The notes under the pieces are model-generated. The model was not told where the DNA came from. It worked only from the letters and a program-made list of their open reading frames with translations, and did no database searches. Made by a program: the position numbers and the translations under genes. Positions 44,460 through 53,635 of a stretch of 64,000 nucleotides of DNA are shown here, piece after piece. Location of the stretch: NCBI RefSeq assembly GCF_013385825.1, contig NZ_JACAPG010000021.1, positions 1-64,000 of the forward strand, in the 5' to 3' direction. Every line of letters starts with the position of its first letter. Position 1 is the first letter of the stretch. The DNA comes from Pseudomonas reactans. GTDB lineage: Bacteria; Pseudomonadota; Gammaproteobacteria; Pseudomonadales; Pseudomonadaceae.

Positions 44460-45302
44460 TTAATGGATTAATGGCGTTTTAACCCATCGGCTCCAGGTCG
44501 CTTCCCATCCTTTGTCATGGCTTGCTCCCCGTACATGGATGGATTCGGAGAGGGGCGAGTCAAGCGCCTGTTGGTACCTATCAGCCAACCCACTTGGAAT
44601 AATCAGGTCTGCTTCGCCGATGAGATGGCGTTGGGGTAACAAGGCGAGCCGCTCACGGTAGTCCAGCGGGTCCAGCGAACCGTCGAGTGGCGACAATCCT
44701 TTCATCGTCGCCCACAAGCGTGGGCTGAGGTTGCCAGCCAGGGTTTGCACCTGGATCACATCATTGCGCTGAGCCGCTAACAATAGGGCGAGAGCAGCGC
44801 CACCTGAATACCCCACCAGTTCAAACTCTCTATTACCGTACCGCTGTTTTAATTGGTCCAGCGCCTGGCTGAGACGAGTGACCACGTCCTGAGAAAATCG
44901 GCGGTTGGTCCAGAGGGCCGACTGGCAGGCTGCGGCCATGACGAACTGGCAGGGACGTGCCAGGTACGCATTCGGTGTCGGATCATCGACCGCCAGCCGT
45001 GGCACTAATAGAGTGTGCGGGCTCGGATCCAGGCTAGGTTGGGTGGTCGTCGACCAGGCATGGCCATCGCCTTCCAGGTAGACCCGCAGGCGAGTTGTCT
45101 TTTCTGCGGTTTGCGGCGCAAGTATGAGGAGGGGAAAGTCGCGCCCCGGCAGGACCTCCACTTGCCGGCCGCGCTCTTGCGCCAGCTGTTGCAGTGCCTC
45201 GCGCGGCGACTGGCAGGCGACAAGAAGCGCACAGACCATCACCATCCAGGCTTTGTAGGAGCCGGCCAATGTTCGTTGATAGCGAAAGTGTCTACTTATC
45301 AT
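44460..45302 (-). CDS. Alpha/beta-hydrolase lipoprotein
   Basis: The 280-residue protein has a signal peptide ending in lipobox LLVAC (Cys about residue 30) and an alpha/beta-hydrolase core with the nucleophile elbow GYSGG (about residue 165), an acidic residue in LIGEADLIIPSGLA and a C-terminal His in GASHDKGWE. A membrane-anchored esterase or lipase-like activity is likely; the substrate is unknown. No operon partners. Confidence 0.82.
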   Translation of the reverse strand: MISRHFRYQRTLAGSYKAWMVMVCALLVACQSPREALQQLAQERGRQVEVLPGRDFPLLILAPQTAEKTTRLRVYLEGDGHAWSTTTQPSLDPSPHTLLVPRLAVDDPTPNAYLARPCQFVMAAACQSALWTNRRFSQDVVTRLSQALDQLKQRYGNREFELVGYSGGAALALLLAAQRNDVIQVQTLAGNLSPRLWATMKGLSPLDGSLDPLDYRERLALLPQRHLIGEADLIIPSGLADRYQQALDSPLSESIHVRGASHDKGWEATWSRWVKTPLIH

Positions 45303-45489
45303 ATTTCACAACACGCCATTGGCAATGGAGCCGTCGGCATGGGCGGCGTAGCTCCAGGTTAAGTCTTGGTGGCGATGGCTGAAAGTGGCGACCCTGTGAG
45401 AGGGCCACACAGCCATTACCCAGTAAACGCACAGGTGCAAGTTGCAAATTTTGTGGTCAGCGCCAGTCAGATATGCTGACTGTTTTTTT
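45276..45489 (+). ncRNA. Candidate plus-strand small RNA with intrinsic terminator
   Basis: A perfect terminator CAGTCAG / CTGACTG followed by seven Ts (45464-45489) points rightwards on the plus strand, yet both neighbouring genes are on the minus strand. Upstream, TTGATA (45276-45281) and TATCAT/CATATT near 45297-45305 could be a promoter, and GTGGCGACCC / GGGCCAC can pair inside. This would give a transcript of roughly 175 nt. No known RNA family recognised. Confidence 0.35.
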
Positions 45490-45555
45490 GTACTTGGAAA
45501 AAAGCGCTGAAGCAGAGACTGTCGTTTCAATGAACGGCAAAGGTTGGCTTAGGTA

Positions 45556-47628
45556 TCAGAGAAACTGTGACCGAATCAAATCCGTATCAAACGGAGTTAT
45601 TCCTTGATCAGGCGCAAACACCGATTGTGCTTGCAGCGGTGAAACCACTCGCTCTCCCCGTGCTCGAACGTGTAAATCGAACAGAGTCTCCAAATCCGGC
45701 CTTGGTGTATGTACCAGCGCTCGCAGCATCAGCGATACCCCACTGAGGTTGTTCTCGACGTTGTTCCACCGCGCGGATGACGTGAGCCCTAGGTCGGCCC
45801 AAATCATGCGTTGTTCCTGCAAGTCCATCACGAACGGCAGGCAGATCGCTGTATCGGATGCGATATCGATACGGTCGAACACGGAGCGCGGCTCAAAGAC
45901 TTCACCCGACGCCGTGTCGGCGCGGGCCATCCAGCCAGCGAAGCACTCTGGAAGATCGCAGTACGGTTGTTCGGTGAATGAGTTGATAGACGTGACGACA
46001 TAGCGGATGCCCTTTTCGACAAGGACATCAAGGTCGAGGTCGATGAACTCCGACGCTCCTTCGGGCGCGTCGACGATATCGCCACTATGGTAGCCGCCGA
46101 AACCCTTCAGGTTGTAGTACGCGACCGTTTCTTTAAACACGAAGTTAGCGTCGAAAAAAGCGGCGGACAAGTCGATGTCCGTGCGTCCACGGCCGTTTTT
46201 CCACCACAGGAACAGGCGAATGAAGCGTGTGTCAGGCATAGGCAGTCGACTGCCCCGTACCAGCGTACGTAGCGATTTCGATGAGGTACGCTGCGTCAGC
46301 GGCACCCTGTATTCGCGTAATGCTGGATCGATGAAACAGCGGCCTAGTGGCGGTAGCGACGTAAAACGCGTAACGAGTGCGTCCTCGCAGATTCTGACTG
46401 TACGCGCCAACACGTCGGAAGCGAGAGGTTCGCGTCGATCCTTGATGCCATAGACTTTGGCAAATGCACCTTTCGGCGTGAAGGCCCGCAGAGGGAGGGG
46501 GCGCGGCGCACGTACCTGGGCCAGTAACTGCAGCAGTACAGGTGAGGAAACTTGAGTTGCAACCGACTCGAACGCGTCGAGAACCGATTCCGGTTCCGTC
46601 GCGCGCCGCAGGGTCGCGTCCAGCCGTCGCGCGAACTCCCCAGGACGGCTCTGTAGTAGGGACGTAAGCGTGGTGATGTGACGCTGCGCAAACAATGTTT
46701 CGACACGTGATCCAAATGAGGCTGGCGCTTCGTTGCGACGTGCTGCCGTGATGGCGGCTAGCGCGCGTGGGTATTTATCGGCGTAGTCGCCCGGATGCAG
46801 TACTTCAGCCAGGCGTTTCCAGCGCTCAGCATGGCGCATCACGTCTTCTACAGCGTTGGGTATTTGGTCGAGTAGGCGCAAAAGCAGACGGCGTATCGAG
46901 CGCTTCATCGCTGTGAACTGCGTCGAAGCTGTCGCTAATGACACGTCTCCACCACTCAGAGCGACCGCGAGTCGTAGCACGTCAGTCGCTGTTTCGACGT
47001 TTTTCTCAAGGAATGCGTCCACCCGTGCATCGCCGGCTACCTGCAGAATAAGTGCGCCGCCAACTTGTGCACGGATCTCCCGGAACGGAATGGCTTCAGG
47101 CAGTAGGCGGAACACATCGTTTTTGTACGTTCGGATAAACCAGGCGACATCGGCGGCTTCCTCTTCGGAAAGCGAAGTGCGCGATGAAACGAGTGGCTCG
47201 AGCAGTGACTCGAACTCAGAGACGCTTCCCGGTTCGATCACGCGGGATATGAAGCTGCCTTCAAGCATCGCAGGTCGAGAGTGTTCAGACGGTGGCAAAC
47301 GCAAAAGCGTAAGGCAGTGTATGACGGCGTTAAGGTACAACTCCGCCTCTGAGGCCATCAGCACCTGCTCTGGAAAGTCAGGATAAAATGGCTTGTGGTG
47401 TACATGAGCGCCAGTTTGCCGACGCAGGACTCCGACAATTTCGCGCAACCAGTGCTTGAGTTCTATCGCTGACAACATGCCGATTTGCGCAATCAGAGGC
47501 TCTGATAGTACGCATCGGAACGCCGCGACTTCCCGGACAGCGGACGCGACCTGAGCGCGCGTGGCTCCGCCAGTTCCCATCGGGACGTGAACTTTGCTAC
47601 GGCGACGCAGGAAAAGACCCTGATTCAT
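45556..47628 (-). CDS. Large protein with C-terminal TerD-like domain (MXAN_6230/SCO0854-like)
   Basis: The 690-residue protein has a helical, repeat-like N-terminal 450 residues and a C-terminal domain (about 470-650) containing LFLWWKNGRGRTDIDLSA, GGYHSGDIVDAPEGASEFID, PYCDLPECFAGWM and RWNNVENNLSGVSLML. These segments resemble the TerD-like part of the MXAN_6230/SCO0854 family, which belongs to the wider Ter stress/biological-conflict network; the RING-like start of some relatives is not evident. No other ter genes (terB, terC, terZ) are present. Single gene with unknown trigger. Function assignment is from memory of the family and moderately confident. Confidence 0.6.
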   Translation of the reverse strand: MNQGLFLRRRSKVHVPMGTGGATRAQVASAVREVAAFRCVLSEPLIAQIGMLSAIELKHWLREIVGVLRRQTGAHVHHKPFYPDFPEQVLMASEAELYLNAVIHCLTLLRLPPSEHSRPAMLEGSFISRVIEPGSVSEFESLLEPLVSSRTSLSEEEAADVAWFIRTYKNDVFRLLPEAIPFREIRAQVGGALILQVAGDARVDAFLEKNVETATDVLRLAVALSGGDVSLATASTQFTAMKRSIRRLLLRLLDQIPNAVEDVMRHAERWKRLAEVLHPGDYADKYPRALAAITAARRNEAPASFGSRVETLFAQRHITTLTSLLQSRPGEFARRLDATLRRATEPESVLDAFESVATQVSSPVLLQLLAQVRAPRPLPLRAFTPKGAFAKVYGIKDRREPLASDVLARTVRICEDALVTRFTSLPPLGRCFIDPALREYRVPLTQRTSSKSLRTLVRGSRLPMPDTRFIRLFLWWKNGRGRTDIDLSAAFFDANFVFKETVAYYNLKGFGGYHSGDIVDAPEGASEFIDLDLDVLVEKGIRYVVTSINSFTEQPYCDLPECFAGWMARADTASGEVFEPRSVFDRIDIASDTAICLPFVMDLQEQRMIWADLGLTSSARWNNVENNLSGVSLMLRALVHTPRPDLETLFDLHVRARGERVVSPLQAQSVFAPDQGITPFDTDLIRSQFL

Positions 47629-47946
47629 GCTTGTTTATCTCTCTTGGCCGCCGTCGTAGACGAGTTGCAGTATGGTTTTACAGCTGATGTAAAAACGCCT
47701 GCAAGAAGCAGGCGCAGTGTGGAGAGCGAAACCCCTAGGTCATAGGAGGTTAGAAGGAAGGTGTTCCATAGCCACGAACGTATCCTACGGAAGGTTGTAT
47801 TTGCTTGCCAAGTAGTGGCGTATCTCAACGGTAACAAGCTGCTTCACAGACTACGGTTTTGCACAATCTGCTTGGCGGTATGTTTGTGTTTCTGGTGTGC
47901 GAACGCTCAATGGCCTGCGCGTGACTAAAGCACTATTCAAAATTAA
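47629..47946. other. Intergenic region before the hipBA-like pair
   Basis: About 320 bp without a supportable gene; a 70-codon minus-strand frame here has no family resemblance. A small hairpin GCCTGC / GCAGGC occurs near 47697-47714. The region probably holds promoters for the divergent TerD-like and hipB genes. Confidence 0.4.
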
Positions 47947-47947
47947 G

Positions 47948-48005
47948 TGCATCATATGGGATGCATTAATGCGATATTATGCAATTTTGCATTGCATTGG
48001 ATGCG
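47948..48005 (+). promoter_or_regulatory. Putative HipB operator cluster
   Basis: A dyad TGCATC / GATGCA (47948-47965) is followed by repeated TGCA words (TGCAATTTTGCA, TTGCATTGGATGC) just before hipB. Repeated dyads next to a HipB-type antitoxin gene fit auto-repression by HipB and HipBA. Confidence 0.55.
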
Positions 48006-48012
48006 TTTTGAC

Positions 48013-48267
48013 ATGAGCGATTTAGGACTATTGATTAAGCAACTCCGCAAAGCCGCAGGCCTCTCACAAAGCCAGATCGCGCAACGGCATGGTATGAGTC
48101 GCGCCACCATTTCGGGGATTGAGAACAATACCATCCCGGAAGTGGGGATTCGCAAGGTCGCAGCCATTCTTGAGGGCTTGGGGTATGAGTTGACCGCCAT
48201 TCCAAAGCGTCGCCGCATGACCCTTGATGAGCTGAAATCGGAGAACATCCATGACCCGTCAAAGTGA
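48013..48267 (+). CDS. hipB: HipB-like XRE antitoxin
   Basis: The 84-residue protein is almost entirely a helix-turn-helix (DLGLLIKQLRKAAGLSQSQIA...GMSRATISGIENNTIPEV) with a short basic tail. It overlaps the start of the HipA-like gene by 17 bp, so both are co-translated. As in hipBA modules it should neutralise the toxin and repress the operon. An ATG at 48001 would add 4 residues. Confidence 0.85.
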   Translation: MSDLGLLIKQLRKAAGLSQSQIAQRHGMSRATISGIENNTIPEVGIRKVAAILEGLGYELTAIPKRRRMTLDELKSENIHDPSK

Positions 48268-49486
48268 GCGGCTCTATATCGGTGCTGGCGGTGTGCCTGC
48301 TGGGACGCTCGGGCGGGGCGAGGAGAACCGGCGCGATACGGTTTTCTCGTATAACGAAACGGTCGGCGAAGAGAATGCCGTTTCTCTGACGATGCCGGTG
48401 CGCCTGGAGAGCTACAACTGGGAGTACGGAATCCATCCTCTGTTCGAGATGCACATCCCCGAGGGGCACCTCAAGGATGAGCTGGTGCGACGCTTCAGCA
48501 AGTCAGTGCGCGGCTTTGACGACTTCGCTTTGCTGGGCATTGTAGGCCCACACCAGCTGGGACGTATCAGCGTTGCCCATGACGCGGATGGCGAGTCACT
48601 GCCTGAGGTCAAGCTCTCCGAGCTGTTGGTCTATGACGGGGCCAAAGACCTGTTTGACGACCTTCTGAAAACCTACGCAGCCTACTCGGGAGTGTCGGGT
48701 GTTCAACCCAAGGTTTTGGTGCGCGATGTTGACGACATGGCCCCCGGTATTGAGCGTCTCACCCATCGGGGCGCGACTCACTTGGTGAAGGCGTTCAATG
48801 AATCCGACTTTCCGCAATTGGCGGCCAATGAGTTTTTCTGCATGCGTGCGGCATTCCATTGTGGCCTCGACGTGCCTGAGTTTCAGCTCAGCCAGCACGG
48901 GAAATTCCTGGTGGTAAAACGGTTCGACATCAGTGAAAGCGCCTATCTCGGGTTTGAGGACATGTGCGTTTTATCGGGATGGGGAACTGCCAAAAAGTAC
49001 GACGGAAGCTACCAGGGATGCGCGAAGCTGATCAGGTCATTCGTCACGCCCAGCCGTGTCACCAAAACGTTGGAAGACTTCTTCTTGATGGTGGCGCTTT
49101 CTGCCGGCATCCAGAATGGTGACGCACACCTGAAAAACTACGGTCTGTTGTACGAGAATTGCGCAGAGGACGCGGACGTTTGGCTGGCACCTGCTTACGA
49201 TCTGGTGACCACCACCGTGTACAGCAGCAATGACATCATGGGCTTGCTGCTCGGCGGTTCGAAAGCCTGGCCGAAGCGCAAGATGCTGGTCCAGTTCGGA
49301 CGCAGTGCGTGCAGCTTGACTGACTCTCGCTGCAACGAACTGCTTGCCAGAGTGCAAGACGGCATGACCCGCGGGATGACGGAGCTTTCAGAATACCGAA
49401 GCACTCACCCAGAGTTCGAGGTGGTTGGGGAGAAGATGACCGCAGCCTGGTCGGCAGGGCTGGCGAGAAGCATCGCAGTGCAATGA
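48251..49486 (+). CDS. hipA: HipA-like toxin kinase
   Basis: The 411-residue protein has a HipA N-terminal domain, the P-loop-like segment SGVSGVQPKVLV (146-157), conserved KAFNESDFPQLAANEFFCMRAA, and the kinase motifs GDAHLKN (D291) and AYDLVTT (D317). HipA kinases phosphorylate aminoacyl-tRNA synthetases such as GltX and stop growth. All catalytic residues appear intact. Moderately shorter than E. coli HipA (440). Confidence 0.87.
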   Translation: MTRQSERLYIGAGGVPAGTLGRGEENRRDTVFSYNETVGEENAVSLTMPVRLESYNWEYGIHPLFEMHIPEGHLKDELVRRFSKSVRGFDDFALLGIVGPHQLGRISVAHDADGESLPEVKLSELLVYDGAKDLFDDLLKTYAAYSGVSGVQPKVLVRDVDDMAPGIERLTHRGATHLVKAFNESDFPQLAANEFFCMRAAFHCGLDVPEFQLSQHGKFLVVKRFDISESAYLGFEDMCVLSGWGTAKKYDGSYQGCAKLIRSFVTPSRVTKTLEDFFLMVALSAGIQNGDAHLKNYGLLYENCAEDADVWLAPAYDLVTTTVYSSNDIMGLLLGGSKAWPKRKMLVQFGRSACSLTDSRCNELLARVQDGMTRGMTELSEYRSTHPEFEVVGEKMTAAWSAGLARSIAVQ

Positions 49487-49502
49487 TCTTCCCGACGGAT
49501 GC

Positions 49503-50207
49503 TTACCGCCGCGCAATATCCGAAAAGTAAAACTTATCCAACGTATGCCGCGACTCGGTGTACTCGAACTGCCGTCCGTCCTGCAAAAATGTCTGGTTAC
49601 TCACCACGATCACATGGCTCTGGCCTTCGAGGTCGAGGTGTGTCTGGTCGTCCTTGCCGCGTGGCAGGGCTTCGATGGTGCGTTGGGCGTAGGCGATTTG
49701 CAGCTGCAACGTCTGTTCGATAAACGCGTAGATCGACTGTTCGGCGATCGAGCGGTCCAGGCCGGGAATCACCTCAGCGACAAAGTGGTTGATGTCGAGG
49801 ATCACCCGTTTGCCGCCGATGCGCCGTACCCGTTTGATGCGGGTGATCAGGGTGCCGGGTTCGGCTTCGATGTGTTGCAGCAGCGAACCTTCCAGCGGGA
49901 ATTGAGTGAATTCGACCACTTCGGTGCGTACGTCATCGCCCAGGTCGGCGTGGGTTTCGTGGAAGCTGACGATGCCGCCCAATTGGAACTCGATCGGGTT
50001 GGGCGACAACACGAAGGTGCCCTTGCCGTGGATCTTTTGCGCAAACCCACGCTCCTGCAGTTGCTCGATAGCCCGGCGCACCGTGCCTCGGCTGGCCTGG
50101 TAGCTGTCCATCAGTTCTGTTTCGGAGGGAAGGCGTGTGCCGCGCTGCAGGCGTTCGGTGGTGATGCTGGCAAGCAGATCCGTGTAGATCTGGTTGTATT
50201 TACTCAT
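49503..50207 (-). CDS. treR: Trehalose operon repressor TreR (GntR/HutC family)
   Basis: The 234-residue regulator has a GntR-type winged helix (residues 5-70, RLPSETELMDSYQASRGTVRRAIEQL) and a UTRA effector domain from about residue 85. It is divergent to treP and faces two perfect palindromes. In this family the effector is trehalose-6-phosphate. Best named TreR by its context. Confidence 0.93.
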   Translation of the reverse strand: MSKYNQIYTDLLASITTERLQRGTRLPSETELMDSYQASRGTVRRAIEQLQERGFAQKIHGKGTFVLSPNPIEFQLGGIVSFHETHADLGDDVRTEVVEFTQFPLEGSLLQHIEAEPGTLITRIKRVRRIGGKRVILDINHFVAEVIPGLDRSIAEQSIYAFIEQTLQLQIAYAQRTIEALPRGKDDQTHLDLEGQSHVIVVSNQTFLQDGRQFEYTESRHTLDKFYFSDIARR

Positions 50208-50338
50208 GGGGATGGCTCTTTGCCGGGGTTGCGGTCAAGGCAGGAACCTTAGTGGCAGAGCCGGTGTTTGTCCATTAGACCCTTGGGTTTATGCGGCTTG
50301 TAGCGATACGCGAGACTACAAAAAATAAACAATATGTA

Positions 50339-50380
50339 ACTCGTACAGACGAGTTGTTGCTTTAACTCGTACAGACGAGT
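50339..50380. promoter_or_regulatory. Twin TreR operators
   Basis: The 16-bp palindrome-like word ACTCGTACAGACGAGT occurs twice, identical, at 50339-50354 and 50365-50380, start to start 26 bp apart. It lies between treR and treP. Such paired operators allow cooperative repression and control of both directions. Confidence 0.9.
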
Positions 50381-50446
50381 ACTTTTGCCCTCGGCGTGCT
50401 GCCAATGACTGCCCCCCAAATAAAAAAATCAAAGTGGAAACCAAGC

Positions 50447-51889
50447 ATGAGCCACGACTATTCGACTATCGCCCGCGAGATTCTCGAGAACCTCGGGGGC
50501 ACAGGCAACCTTGAGCAAGCTGCCCACTGCGTCACCCGCCTGCGCCTGGCGCTCAAGGACCCGAGCCTGGTCAACAGCAGCGCGCTAAATCAGGTGGATC
50601 TGGTCAAGGGCTCGTTCTTCACCGGCGGCCTGTTCCAGGTGGTGATCGGCCCCGGTGAAGTGGAAAAGGTCTACGCCGCCCTGCGCGAGCAGACCGGCCT
50701 CGCCGCCGCCACCATCGCCGACGTGAAGAAGAAGGGCGCCGACAAAACCAACGCTATGCAGCGTCTGGTGCGGGTGTTCTCCGACGTGTTCATGCCGATC
50801 CTGCCCGCGCTGATCATTGCCGGCCTGTTGATGGGCGTGAACAACCTGATGGGCGCCAAGGGCATGTTCATCGAGGGCAAGACGCTGCTGGAGGCCTATC
50901 CGAACCTGGATGGCCTGTGGAGCCTGATCAACCTGATGGCCAACACCTCGTTCGTGTTCCTGCCGGCGCTGGTGGGTTGGTCGGCGGCCAAGCGGTTTGG
51001 CGGTAGTGAAATCCTCGGCATCGTGCTTGGCCTGATGCTGGTGCACCCGGACCTGCTTAACGCCTGGAACTACGGCAAGGCGGTCGCGGGTCTAGACGGC
51101 CAGAGCCTGCCGTACTTCGATATTTTCGGTTGGTTCAAGATTGAGAAAGTGGGGTACCAGGGGCAGATCCTGCCGATCCTGATGGCCGCCTATGTGATGA
51201 GCGTGATCGAGAAATGGCTGCGGGCGCGAGTACCCAACGCCATTCAATTGCTGGTCGTGCCGATCACCACCATCGTCGTCACCGGTGTGCTCGCCTTGGC
51301 GATCATCGGCCCGGTGACCCGTCACCTGGGCATCCTGATCACTGAAGGCGTGGTCACCTTGTTCGACCTGGCACCGATGGTCGGTGGCGCGATTTTCGGC
51401 CTGCTGTATGCACCGCTGGTCATCACCGGCATGCACCACATGTTTCTCGCCGTGGACCTCCAGCTTATTTCTACACAGGGTGGCACTTTCATCTGGCCGA
51501 TGATCGTCATGTCCAACCTGGCCCAGGGCAGCGCCGCGCTCGGGGTGTTCTACATGACCCGCAACGCGCGGGACAAAAGCATGGCGTCCACCTCGGCGAT
51601 TTCTGCGTACTTCGGCATCACCGAGCCGGCGATGTTCGGGGTGAACCTGCGCTTCAAGTTCCCGTTCTATGCCGCGCTGCTGGGCTCGGCACTGGGCAGT
51701 ATTTTCCTCTCGCTGAACAAGGTGCAGGCCTCGGCCATCGGCGTCGGTGGCCTGCCTGGATTCATCTCGATCATTCCGCAGTACATCCCGAGTTTTGTGA
51801 TCGGGATGGCCATCGCGATCGTGGTGCCGTTTGTTCTGACCTGTGCGTTGAGCATGAAGATCGTGCGCCCTGGTTATCGCGTCGCCTGA
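50447..51889 (+). CDS. treP: Trehalose PTS permease EIIBC (TreP/TreB)
   Basis: The 480-residue protein imports trehalose as trehalose-6-phosphate. The EIIB domain (residues 1-85) keeps its phospho-cysteine C28 (QAAHCVTRLRLAL), and the EIIC domain follows with about ten TM helices and the ALGVFYMTRNARDKSMASTSAISAYFGITEPAMFG block. No EIIA domain is attached; that function is encoded by the fused gene downstream. Start ATG 50447 (MSHDYSTIAREILENLGG). Confidence 0.96.
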   Translation: MSHDYSTIAREILENLGGTGNLEQAAHCVTRLRLALKDPSLVNSSALNQVDLVKGSFFTGGLFQVVIGPGEVEKVYAALREQTGLAAATIADVKKKGADKTNAMQRLVRVFSDVFMPILPALIIAGLLMGVNNLMGAKGMFIEGKTLLEAYPNLDGLWSLINLMANTSFVFLPALVGWSAAKRFGGSEILGIVLGLMLVHPDLLNAWNYGKAVAGLDGQSLPYFDIFGWFKIEKVGYQGQILPILMAAYVMSVIEKWLRARVPNAIQLLVVPITTIVVTGVLALAIIGPVTRHLGILITEGVVTLFDLAPMVGGAIFGLLYAPLVITGMHHMFLAVDLQLISTQGGTFIWPMIVMSNLAQGSAALGVFYMTRNARDKSMASTSAISAYFGITEPAMFGVNLRFKFPFYAALLGSALGSIFLSLNKVQASAIGVGGLPGFISIIPQYIPSFVIGMAIAIVVPFVLTCALSMKIVRPGYRVA

Positions 51890-51919
51890 ACCAGCGCTTT
51901 CACATTGAAGGAGTCCACC

Positions 51920-53566
51920 ATGCAAGACTGGCAACACTCGGTGATCTACCAGATCTACCCCAAAAGCTTCCACAGCCACGCGGGTAACGCCACCGGTGAC
52001 CTGCTGGGCATCGTGGACAAACTCGACTACCTCAAATGGCTGGGCGTCGACTGCCTGTGGATCACCCCGTTCCTGCGCTCGCCGCAACGCGACAACGGCT
52101 ACGACATCAGCGACTACTACGCCATCGACCCCAGCTACGGGACCATGGCCGATTGCGATCTGCTGATAAGCGAAGCAGCCAAGCGCGGCATCAAGTTGAT
52201 GCTGGATATCGTGGTCAACCACACCTCCATCGAACACGAATGGTTCCAGCAGGCACGCAGCAGCCTCGACAACCCGTACCGCGACTTCTACATCTGGCGC
52301 GACCAGCCGAACAACTGGGAATCCAAGTTCGGCGGCTCGGCCTGGGAATACGAGGCGCAAACCGGCCAGTATTTCCTGCACCTGTTCGACCATACCCAGG
52401 CCGATCTCAACTGGGACAACCCCAAGGTGCGCGCCGAAGTGTTCAAGTTGATGCGTTTCTGGCGCGACAAGGGCGTGGGCGGTTTCCGCCTGGACGTGAT
52501 CAACCTGATCTCCAAGCCTGCCGACTTCCCCGAAGACAACACCGACGGCCGCCGCTTCTACACCGACGGCCCGAACGTGCACGAATACCTGCAGGAAATG
52601 CACCGTGAAGTCTTCGAAGGGCATGACCTGATCAACGTCGGCGAGATGTCGTCCACCAGCCTGGAACACTGCATCCGCTACTCGCGGCCGGAGTCGAAAG
52701 AGCTGTCGATGACCTTCAACTTTCATCACCTGAAAGTCGATTACCCGAACCTGCAGAAGTGGGTGAAGGCCGATTTCGACTTTCTGCAACTCAAGCAGAT
52801 CTTCTCTGACTGGCAACTGGGCATGCAGGCCGGTGGTGGCTGGAATGCGCTGTTCTGGTGTAACCACGACCAGCCGCGGGTGGTCTCGCGTTTCGGCAAT
52901 GACGGCGAGCATCGTGTGGTCTCGGCCAAGATGCTGGCGACTGCGCTGCACTTCCTCCAGGGCACGCCGTATGTGTACCAGGGCGAAGAGCTGGGCATGA
53001 CCAATCCGGGTTTCGACAGCATCTCGCAATACCGTGATGTGGAGACCTTGAACATCTTCCGCCTCAAGCGCGATGCGGGGGAGTCCGAGGCATCGAGCAT
53101 GGCGGCGATCATGCAGAAATCCCGCGACAACGGTCGTACGCCGATGCAGTGGAGTGCCGGGGAAAACGCCGGTTTCAGCAGCGGTGAACCGTGGATCGGC
53201 ATTCCGGCCAATGCGGCGCAGATCAACGTCGAAAGCCAACTGGATGACCCGGACTCAGTGCTGCATCACTACCGCGCGCTGATCGCCTTGCGTCGTCACG
53301 AACCGCTGATCCAGGAGGGCGTGTATCGCCAGCTCCTGCAAGACCATTTGCAAGTCTGGGCCTACCTGCGCGAGGGCCATGGCGAACGCCTGCTGGTGCT
53401 GAACAACTTCTACGGTACGCCCTGCGAAATCCAACTGCCGGACAACGTGATCAACCCGGCCAGCGAACAGCGCCTGCTGATCAGCAACTACCCCGACTGC
53501 CCGCAACGTAGCGCCACGGTAACGCTGCGCCCCTACGAATCGTTTGTGCTGCACCTCAAGGATTGA
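51920..53566 (+). CDS. treC: Trehalose-6-phosphate hydrolase (phosphotrehalase) TreC
   Basis: The 548-residue GH13 enzyme splits trehalose-6-P to glucose and glucose-6-P. Catalytic residues are visible: nucleophile D192 (GGFRLDVINLIS), acid E242 (INVGEMSS) and D317 (CNHDQPR). Start ATG 51920 after AAGGAG. It follows treP by 30 bp. Confidence 0.97.
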   Translation: MQDWQHSVIYQIYPKSFHSHAGNATGDLLGIVDKLDYLKWLGVDCLWITPFLRSPQRDNGYDISDYYAIDPSYGTMADCDLLISEAAKRGIKLMLDIVVNHTSIEHEWFQQARSSLDNPYRDFYIWRDQPNNWESKFGGSAWEYEAQTGQYFLHLFDHTQADLNWDNPKVRAEVFKLMRFWRDKGVGGFRLDVINLISKPADFPEDNTDGRRFYTDGPNVHEYLQEMHREVFEGHDLINVGEMSSTSLEHCIRYSRPESKELSMTFNFHHLKVDYPNLQKWVKADFDFLQLKQIFSDWQLGMQAGGGWNALFWCNHDQPRVVSRFGNDGEHRVVSAKMLATALHFLQGTPYVYQGEELGMTNPGFDSISQYRDVETLNIFRLKRDAGESEASSMAAIMQKSRDNGRTPMQWSAGENAGFSSGEPWIGIPANAAQINVESQLDDPDSVLHHYRALIALRRHEPLIQEGVYRQLLQDHLQVWAYLREGHGERLLVLNNFYGTPCEIQLPDNVINPASEQRLLISNYPDCPQRSATVTLRPYESFVLHLKD

Positions 53567-53635
53567 GACCCGCTGCAACCCCGTGTGGGAGCACGGGGCG
53601 CTTCAAAAACCATAATAAAAATATCGGAGTGCTTC

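Noticed and set aside
45306..45530. 74-codon minus-strand frame between hydrolase and TerD-like gene
   Set aside because: Translation is unconvincing, and the plus-strand terminator lies inside it.
47625..47837. 70-codon minus-strand frame upstream of the TerD-like gene
   Set aside because: No family resemblance; overlaps the TerD-like start and lies in a probable promoter region.
50339..50380. Twin 16-bp repeats as an integration site
   Set aside because: They are palindromic, lie in the treR-treP gap and fit operator logic better.
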